Assembly (NCBI GenBank): GCA_028095005.1
Contig: CM051459.1
Location: 312,544,513 to 312,608,512, forward strand
Origin: Rhynchospora pubera
Taxonomy: Eukaryota > Streptophyta > Magnoliopsida > Poales > Cyperaceae
Length of the DNA: 64,000 bases
Direction of reading: 5' to 3'
Shown: one piece after another, positions 58,029-64,000 of the stretch
Numbering within the stretch: position 1 is the stretch's first letter
How the letters are laid out: each line of letters opens with the position of its first letter
Made by a program: the position numbers and the translations under genes
Notes under the pieces: model-generated
Told to the model about the DNA's origin: nothing
What the model saw: the letters and a program-made list of their open reading frames with translations, nothing else
Databases searched by the model: none

Positions 58029-59536
58029 ATGGAAAACCTTGATCCCATCAGAGTTGATGAAGACGACATCACTGCTCCGGCCAGTGCAGAGATCACCAAA
58101 TCCATTGTCATCCAAACCATGGAAGGTGTAACTTTGCTTGATGTCATGATAGAGATGAGAAGACGCCTCCCTGCAGGACAACAAAGAGTGACAACACTCC
58201 TAGAAAACCGATTTCTCATAATCGGCCCCTCTGAGCAATGGCGCGATGAGATGTTTAGAAAAGGCACTATTGAAATCACATATGGAAACAACATGAGGCG
58301 GCCATTTCCCATCCTCATTGATCCTCCAAGGGAACTAGACCCCAGAGCAGACAGTGTGAGGCTATGGGTAAGAATTGCTGATCTTCCATTTGGATGGTGC
58401 TCATGGTATGGAGCAAACATCTTTTTCCCTTTTGGTACAATTTTACATGCTGATGCACCAACATACATGGGTATAGATGCCAGATTTGCCAGAGTTGAAG
58501 TATTGGTTGAACATAGGGATAGAATACCAGCCTCTCGTGCATTTGAATTACACAGAAGAAATGGAAAAATTGACCTATTTCGGGTTCGGTAGGTAGTTGA
58601 GGAACCACAAATCAGAAACCCACGTCATGAATACATCAAAGCTTTGCCTAGGATTGAATGGTCCCCTGCTGATGAGACAAGACTGCAAAGTATCAATCCA
58701 CCTGATAGGGTTGATTCTGGCAGTACTACAACCATGCGACAGAGCAAGAGAAAAGCAAAGAAAAAGGCTGCAAAAACCACAACCCCCAATAATACTCAAG
58801 CAAAAAAAAGGAAGATAGATGAGGTCATCCCCTCAATGATTACTAGATCACAAACCAAGGGAGGAAGCAGAACTAAGGAGACAGGAGTTCTCATTGGAGA
58901 CACCAGGGTAATCAAACCTACAAGCTCTAGTTCTAAAGGAAAAGGAGTACAAGAAGATCATGAGGCACAGTTCAGGAAGGAGATGAAACAGGCTAGGAAA
59001 GAGAGCCACAGAGCTCAACATGAGGGCCCAGGGCACACCAGTGGGCCCAGTGTACCCCCTGGGTTCAACCTAAGCTCTCAGGAGACTGATACTGAGGATG
59101 AAAAAACTGACACAGAGAGTGACAATACAACCCCTACTGAGGACCAATCAGTCGATGAACTCATGAAGACACCCTCAGAGGAGCCCAGCAAGATGTCATT
59201 ATCCACAGAAGGTAACTCTACATTTCTTTCTAGTAACAATATGTGCAGAAGTCCTAAATAGCTTAGAGAATAGCTTCTTTCTAGACAATATGTTCAAAAG
59301 CCCTAAATAACTTCTTTAGTTTAGAGAATACATAAATCCTAGTTTAGAGAATAGCTCTACATAAGATCCTTATTTTGTTTATCCTTGTATAATCTATACA
59401 TAAATATACATTTAACTTTTTCAATAATTGCGCTGACTTGAAAACAGACATGGAAAAAACCTTCATGGATTTGGCAAAGAAGCATGAAGCAGCAAAGAAG
59501 AGCAATGGCTCCACTGATGACACATCCTCTACCTAG
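58029..59536 (+). pseudogene. CACTA-borne gene A: DUF4283-like, LINE-ORF1-like protein
   Basis: The ATG at 58029 (ACCATGG context) starts a DUF4283-like domain (about residues 20-185) with RELDPRADSVRLWVRIADLP and FGW. It matches LINE ORF1 at 288-812 in order and in the DPRA..W.RI...PFGW signature. A TAG at 58590-58592 sits where the LINE has tyrosine (VVEEP continues in frame). A bipartite-like basic patch follows (KRKAKKKAAK, AKKRK; about 58745-58815), then an acidic tail (TDTEDEKTDTESDN). An apparent intron, 59212-59447 (AAG|GTAAC ... AAACAG|AC), joins in phase to a last exon MEKTFMDLAKKHEAAKK ending at 59536. Probably a nuclear nucleic-acid-binding protein; function unknown. Readthrough or pseudogene status is open. 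Confidence 0.65.
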
Positions 59537-59926
59537 ATGCTGCCCTTTTTTTTAACTTCTCAGTTATTTATTTATTTTAAATTCTACAAGCTCTAGTATG
59601 TTTGTTGTACTGTTAATGGCAAGAATTGTGTGAATTGTGTGATGTTTAGATGTATGTTTGTGATGTTTAGATATAGAATCAAGCTTGAAACAATATAAAT
59701 TGCTCTTGAGTAGAAAGGTTTCTATTGACATTTGACATTTGTGGCCAACAGGCAATTTTTTTTTTTGTAATTTGGTTCATGCGCAATTATTTAGCTCAAT
59801 TATTTGTCAATTACAACTTAAAAGCAAAAGGAAAAAAAGCAGTTAACAAAAATAGCATATATATGAAAAAAGAGGAGTTTATGAAAGTACCGAAGAAATA
59901 TAAAATTATCCAGTCGAAGCATGACT

Positions 59927-60092
59927 TTCGATCAATCGATCCGTTGAATATGCTCTCCTTCTCCTTGTCGTTCTTTCGATCGATCCGTTGAATCTGCTCT
60001 CCTTCTCCTTGTCGTTCTTTCGATCGATCCGTTGAATCTGCTCTCCTTCTCGTTCTTTCGATCGATCCGTTGAATCTGCTCTCATTCTCATG
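59927..60092 (+). repeat. Minisatellite, four units of 34-49 bp
   Basis: Tandem units TTTCGATCGATCCGTTGAAT followed by CTGCTCTCCTTCTCCTTGTC and GTTC. The third unit lacks one CCTTGTC and the fourth is truncated. Related single-copy sequence (CTTCTGATCCGTTTGAATG) lies at the same relative place downstream of gene B (about 62300). Confidence 0.85.
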
Positions 60093-60313
60093 AAAAAACC
60101 GAAATAAATAAGAAAAAAATATGAAAAAATACGGTTCAAATTTTTTATTTTTTACCTCAAATCTGCTCTCCTTCTTGTTCTCTTTTTTTCAGAATTTTTA
60201 TAAATTTTTTGCTATTTTTTGGAGTGAAACAGAAGGGATAAGAGAGGTATTTCTTTGAATAAAATGAAAAGAAGAGAGAAAGAAATGCGGCTGGGAAGAC
60301 TTAACCTAAATAC

Positions 60314-60612
60314 ATAACCTTTCTGTAACGGTTATTTAAACATACCGTTACAGAAGACTGGCTTCTGTAACGGTTATTAGGTAATAACCGATACAGATAA
60401 TTTTTATAATAAAAAAAATGAAATTATTATATTCTGTATCGGTTATTAGGTAATAACCGATACAGATAATGTTTATAATAAAAAAATGAAATTATAATAT
60501 TCTGTAATGGTTATTAGGTAATAACCGATACAGATAATGTTTATAATAAAAAAAATTAAATTATAATATTCTGTAACGGTTATTCCTTAATAACCGTTAC
60601 AGAAGGTCCTTT
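60314..60612. repeat. Internal fused subterminal array
   Basis: Its start (ACATAACCTTTCTGTAACGG) resembles the start of the right subterminal region (ACATAACCATTCTGTAACGG, 62368). Its end (ATTCCTTAATAACCGTTACA, then GAAGGTCC) repeats the end of the left array (57685-57711). The middle repeats have drifted to AATAACCGATACAG. No CACTA or TAGTG terminus remains at the junction. Confidence 0.75.
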
Positions 60613-60779
60613 TTTTTGTGTTTCGCATGTTTGATTGGCTAGCCCAATTTGCTAGCCGAATTGGTACCAGATTGGTACCCAATTTACATTAAACACATGC
60701 AGCATATCACACATATATCAAACATATATATAATCATGCATATCACACAAACAATAAACAAAGTATTTAGTTTGCCTCA

Positions 60780-61010
60780 CAAGTATCAATCAAATCAGAA
60801 TCTCAATATCAGAATCGTACAATATCAGAATCTCAATATCATTAATAGCTTAGATAGAAGTGCTTGGTTTGTCTTAAATTTGGTCAGAACGTACCTGAAT
60901 CATCAATATCAGAATCTCAATATCAGAACACCTGAATCAAGTTGTAGTCTTCCGAAGAGGTGCTTGGTTTGTCTTAAATTTGGTCATAATTGTCAGAGAA
61001 CTTCTTCAAT
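60780..61010. repeat. 100-bp tandem duplication upstream of gene B
   Basis: TGCTTGGTTTGTCTTAAATT starts at 60861 and again at 60961, within a run of CAATATCAGAATCT words. It lies in the putative promoter or leader of gene B. Confidence 0.7.
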
Positions 61011-61118
61011 TCTTCCTTTAATCTATTTGCCTTCTCATCTCCCTCCCCCATCTATTAATACTCAATCCCCTCTTGCTGCCTCTTCCACTTCTCCTCCTTT
61101 TTAGTTCTTTCTTCAGAT

Positions 61119-62018
61119 ATGGCAAACCTTCATAATTGGCAATTTGTGCCTATGAACAGTGCTGCTGAGTTTGAAGATCTCAGACCTGATCATTTAAATG
61201 TGTTTTACTCTCCTATACAAGATCTTGACCCTGAAAATGACAGAGCGGCAATTGTTACATTCCATGCAGAAGGATTACTTCCGCCTGATCTTGAGCACCG
61301 CTTGGGATTCAGACTTGCACGTCAGTTTGGTTTTGCAGTTCACCAGTATCGTCTCTCTCCAGTGCACCCAACCTCTGGAGATTTTCTTCTGGTTTGCCCA
61401 AATGAAGGGGTCAAGAATGAAATTTGCAGCCTAGGTGTCATTTACCTGCAGAATGTTAGATTGGTCCTAACAAGGTGGACTGAGCGTGCTGGTACAGTTT
61501 ATGAACCTCCTCTTTATCATACCAGAATCAGAATTACTGGTCCCCCTCTTCATCTCTGGAATAGAAGTGCCATTAACATGCTGGTGTCTGGGTTTGGTTA
61601 TCCAATTTTCACTGCTCCTCACTTCTCTGATGGGATCTTCCTTCATTTGCGTTTGCTTATTAAAGGAGCTCATCCCTCAGAGATCCCTCATCATTTGGTT
61701 ATCTCTGCAGACCCTCGAGCTGCAAGAGCTAGGGTACATATTGAAGGTTTTGAACAAGTTGTAGGGCCCACTGAACCACCTTTTGTAGGCCCCGGCAGGC
61801 CTTGGGTGCCTCCTCCGCCTCCTCCACCACCATCGACTGACACCGATTCAACTTCTACTGAATCAGCTTCTGTTGCTCCTCCTACTGGATCAGCTTCTGG
61901 TGTTTCCTTGCCAGTACATTGTGCTACTGGTGATCCCTTTTTAGCTATTGCCTCTTCAAGTTTTCTGCCTTGGTTGTTTAATGCTATTAATGCCTCCTTT
62001 AATGTACAGCAGTTCTAA
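61119..62018 (+). CDS. CACTA-borne gene B: DUF4283-like protein
   Basis: Uninterrupted 299-residue ORF starting at the ATG at 61119 (GATATGGCA) after a CT-rich leader. Residues about 40-220 look like a divergent DUF4283/LINE-ORF1 fold: DLEHRLGFRLARQFGFAV, GDFLLVCPNEGVKNEIC, VRLVLTRWTERAG, RIRITGPPLHLWNRSAINML, and a closing strand ARARVHIEGFEQV. A proline run (PPPPPPPP, about 233-240), a Ser/Thr-rich linker and a hydrophobic end (FLPWLFNAINASF) follow. Unlike gene A it has no basic patch and no visible lesion, so it could be expressed. It sits between the internal and right subterminal arrays. I infer nucleic-acid binding from the fold resemblance only. The domain call is moderate; the ORF itself is solid. 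Confidence 0.65.
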   Translation: MANLHNWQFVPMNSAAEFEDLRPDHLNVFYSPIQDLDPENDRAAIVTFHAEGLLPPDLEHRLGFRLARQFGFAVHQYRLSPVHPTSGDFLLVCPNEGVKNEICSLGVIYLQNVRLVLTRWTERAGTVYEPPLYHTRIRITGPPLHLWNRSAINMLVSGFGYPIFTAPHFSDGIFLHLRLLIKGAHPSEIPHHLVISADPRAARARVHIEGFEQVVGPTEPPFVGPGRPWVPPPPPPPPSTDTDSTSTESASVAPPTGSASGVSLPVHCATGDPFLAIASSSFLPWLFNAINASFNVQQF

Positions 62019-62367
62019 GTGCTTCTTCTCTAATCCTTAAATTTTTTGTTTAGCTCTGTATACTTTATGGCTGTAATCCTTAAATTTTCTTCTTGGAATA
62101 TCAACAAAGAGCATTCTTCTTTACTTTGCCTTCACTCTCTTCCTTTTCTCACCTGATCTGTGTATTATTGCTAGCTACTACTTGATGACGTTTACTATAT
62201 GACAACACGAAATTCATGCCTATATATATGCAAATTATTAACGAAATGCAAAATAATTTAAATAAAGAGGAGTTCATGAAAATATACTTTGAACTTCTGA
62301 TCCGTTTGAATGTTGAAAAGTGCGCGCGACTGAGAGTTAGATGAGTGAGGATGATATTTTATTTATA

Positions 62368-62690
62368 CATAACCATTCTGTAACGGTTATTTCCTAATAA
62401 CCGTTACAGAATCACTAAAAAAATAAAAACAAAATTATTTGCCTCTATGTAACGGTTGTTGGATAATAACCGTTACAGAATATAAGAAATCTGTAACGGT
62501 TATTATCCAACAACCGTTACAGAAGGTTGATGCATTTTTTTCCCTGACCATGACGGAAATGTTATTACGGTTGTTTCATAATAACCGTTACAGATTTGTG
62601 GCGCCAATTTTCCCGCCTAATGCCTCACTATTCTGTAACGGTTATTTCAATAACCGTTACAGAAGTGCCGTTACAGAAGGTCCTTTTTCC
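62368..62690. repeat. Right subterminal TAACGGTTATT palindrome array
   Basis: Paired words such as TGTAACGGTTATTTCCTAAT with AACCGTTACA, and TGTAACGGTTGTTGGATAAT with AACCGTTACA, leading to GAAGGTCCTTTTTCCCGTAG and TG at the terminus. Confidence 0.85.
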
Positions 62691-62700
62691 CGTAGTGTTT

Positions 62701-64000
62701 ATTGGAAGAGGGAGGGGCGGAGAGAAGAAATTGGAAGGCGAGGTGAAGGGAGGAGAGTAGGGTTGAGGGAGACGTGGTGCTGGATCAATTATCGGTGCAG
62801 AGATTGGGAACTGGAACGGTTCTTCTAGGATGCGAATAAGAGAGGCGAAGGAGAGACGACTGACGATAGATTAGGAGAAGGGATGGAGACACGGATCTCG
62901 GAGAGGCGGATCATCCGAGAGGAAGGAGGAGTAGGGTGGCGTGGTGTTGGCAGAAGAGGAGGCGGAGAGGCGGTATGAGGCGATCGCGTTGATTTTTCAC
63001 AGGATATATAATAGAAAGGAGAGGAAAGAGGAGTAGATGGAGCAGGCATCCATTCCAAACTTCGCAGGCACGTGTTCCGTATGTCCATTCCTTTCTGACT
63101 TCCCAGTGACTAAAGTAGGTAGTAAGATTTGAAGGAATTCAAAAATAAGCAGTGAACGAAACCCGAATTCTACGTTTCACCTCATTGAAATACGTTGTCG
63201 GGGGGTAAATTAAGTCAGAATTTTCGATTTCTATTGCCTGCTGAACAAGCTTAGCACCGAGTTACTGAGCTACAATTGACTTCTATGGAAGCTACGCCCT
63301 ACCATCTTCTCTCATAAGGGAAAGATCAGGAATCCAATTGACAGAACAGACGGAATAGCTAACTACTATTGACATCTTGGTGGACAGGCGGCAACGTTTT
63401 TCTTTTCTCCCTTCTGTCGCCGACAAGATAGAAGAAGAATAGAGAGGTGAACGAAGGAAGGAAGGAAGGCGGCGAAAACTTAATTAAATTGGTGAACGGA
63501 TCAGATCGATCAGCGAAAATTTTTGTACGGTTTCGATGCCGTGTCGTAAGAAAACTAAATAGCGGTGTAAGACACCCACGGATTTAATTAATACTACTAT
63601 AGATGTGAAACATATCATGTTGTAAATATAAAAAGTAATCTTGCTTGGAAAGAAAGAAGGGGTAGGCGTACGAGGGGGGGAGAGGATAAGGGAGGGCAAA
63701 ATGGAAGGAGACGTGGCGGGAGGAGGCCGGCGTTGGCCTCCCTCACCTAGATTTTCGGATCAGTGGGAAGAGTTCGCTGAGGCGGCTAGGAGTTCGCTCA
63801 ACAAATTTGTTTTTCCGACACAATTGAAACTTTTTTAGATAGTTATAATACGTATTTATTCTACTGAAACATAATATATAAATTTTTTCATATTGAATCT
63901 TCAGAATTATATATTTGGTTGTTAAAACATAAAGCTTCAATTCGCCAAATATATCACTTAATCTCTCTTCGGCTCTTCCCCATCCTAGTCTCTGTCCACC
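62701..64000. other. Purine-rich flank without supported genes
   Basis: 62705-62950 and 63420-63475 are GGAGAG/GAAGG-rich, like leaders of minus-strand genes (CT-rich on that strand), but no ORF has a recognisable motif. An island of higher GC at 63640-63770 is likewise unassigned. Confidence 0.35.

Larger units (their letters stand above)
57232..62697 (+). mobile_element. Composite non-autonomous CACTA element carrying two DUF4283-like genes
   Basis: Termini CACTACGCGAAA (57232) and TTTCCCGTAGTG (to 62697) are inverted with one mismatch, flanked by TTT on both sides (57229-57231, 62698-62700). This is the 3-bp duplication expected of CACTA elements. Both ends carry dense TGTAACGGTTATT / AATAACCGTTACA arrays. 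Inside are two plus-strand genes encoding LINE-ORF1-like proteins and no recognisable transposase. A third array at 60320-60610 combines a right-end-like half with a left-end-like half. Next to it TTTGATTGGCTAGCCCAATT and ACACATGCAGCATA, seen near the left end (57728 and 57793), recur at 60628 and 60694. So the element looks like two units joined head to tail. Confidence 0.85.

Noticed and set aside
58016..58468. 150-codon minus-strand ORF opposite gene A
   Set aside because: It overlaps the plus-strand DUF4283-like coding sequence, has no recognisable motif, and its codons are the complement of gene A.
62825..63088. 87-codon minus-strand ORF right of the composite CACTA
   Set aside because: Pro/Ser-rich because of purine-rich DNA on the plus strand; no domain, and the start is not in a convincing context.
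1..64000. CRISPR arrays, bacterial operons, phage or rRNA genes
   Set aside because: Nothing of the kind is present; short direct repeats are microsatellites, LTRs or subterminal transposon arrays.

Overview
The window is from a seed plant (flowering plant) nuclear genome. It is AT-rich, with introns, plant-only gene families (VQ-motif, DUF4220/DUF594, a VAMP727-type R-SNARE, PPR) and typical plant transposons. There are no operons, and little of it is intact host coding sequence. I cannot name the species. Most of the window is transposon-derived or decayed sequence.

Layout. 1-5682: a nearly full-length L1-type LINE with both ORFs broken. 7.2-7.7 kb: two Tourist-like MITEs. 7.96-13.2 kb: a DUF4220/DUF594 membrane-protein pseudogene split by an RT-less Copia element. 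13.4-17.1 kb: small MITEs, a TTA microsatellite and a SINE. 17.3-19.5 kb: a 2.2-kb Pack-MULE with a perfect 9-bp target duplication and a captured exon. 21.0-21.8 kb (minus): the one convincing intact host gene, proteasome-assembly-chaperone-1-like, with a Mutator-type MITE upstream. 23.7-28.1 kb: two divergent VQ-motif genes with the same unusual frame displacement. 28.7-30.9 kb (minus): a 5'-truncated LINE with target duplications. 32.3-33.1 kb: exon fragments of an MST/SIK1-type kinase and an ABCG transporter. 33.7-38.5 kb: a nearly intact Copia element. 39.4-39.8 kb: a LINE tail. 44.2-45.0 kb: a VAMP727-like pseudogene. 46.3-48.25 kb: an RTE-type LINE containing a hAT MITE. 48.5-50.2 kb: SINEs, a tiny LINE stub and a CACTA end. 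52.3-52.9 kb (minus): a PPR pseudogene. 54.05-55.4 kb: a probable solo LTR on the minus strand.

The most unusual object is 57232-62697. It is a 5,466-bp CACTA-type element with CACTACgcGAAA/TTTCccGTAGTG ends and a TTT duplication. It has no visible transposase but carries two genes (A, 58029-59536; B, 61119-62018) for DUF4283-like, LINE-ORF1-like proteins. Gene A shares its domain order and a PFGW motif with ORF1 of the LINE at the start of the window, yet has an apparent intron. The interior repeats the end structures, so the element looks like two gene-carrying non-autonomous CACTA units fused head to tail. Similarity calls come from reading the sequence, not from database searches.
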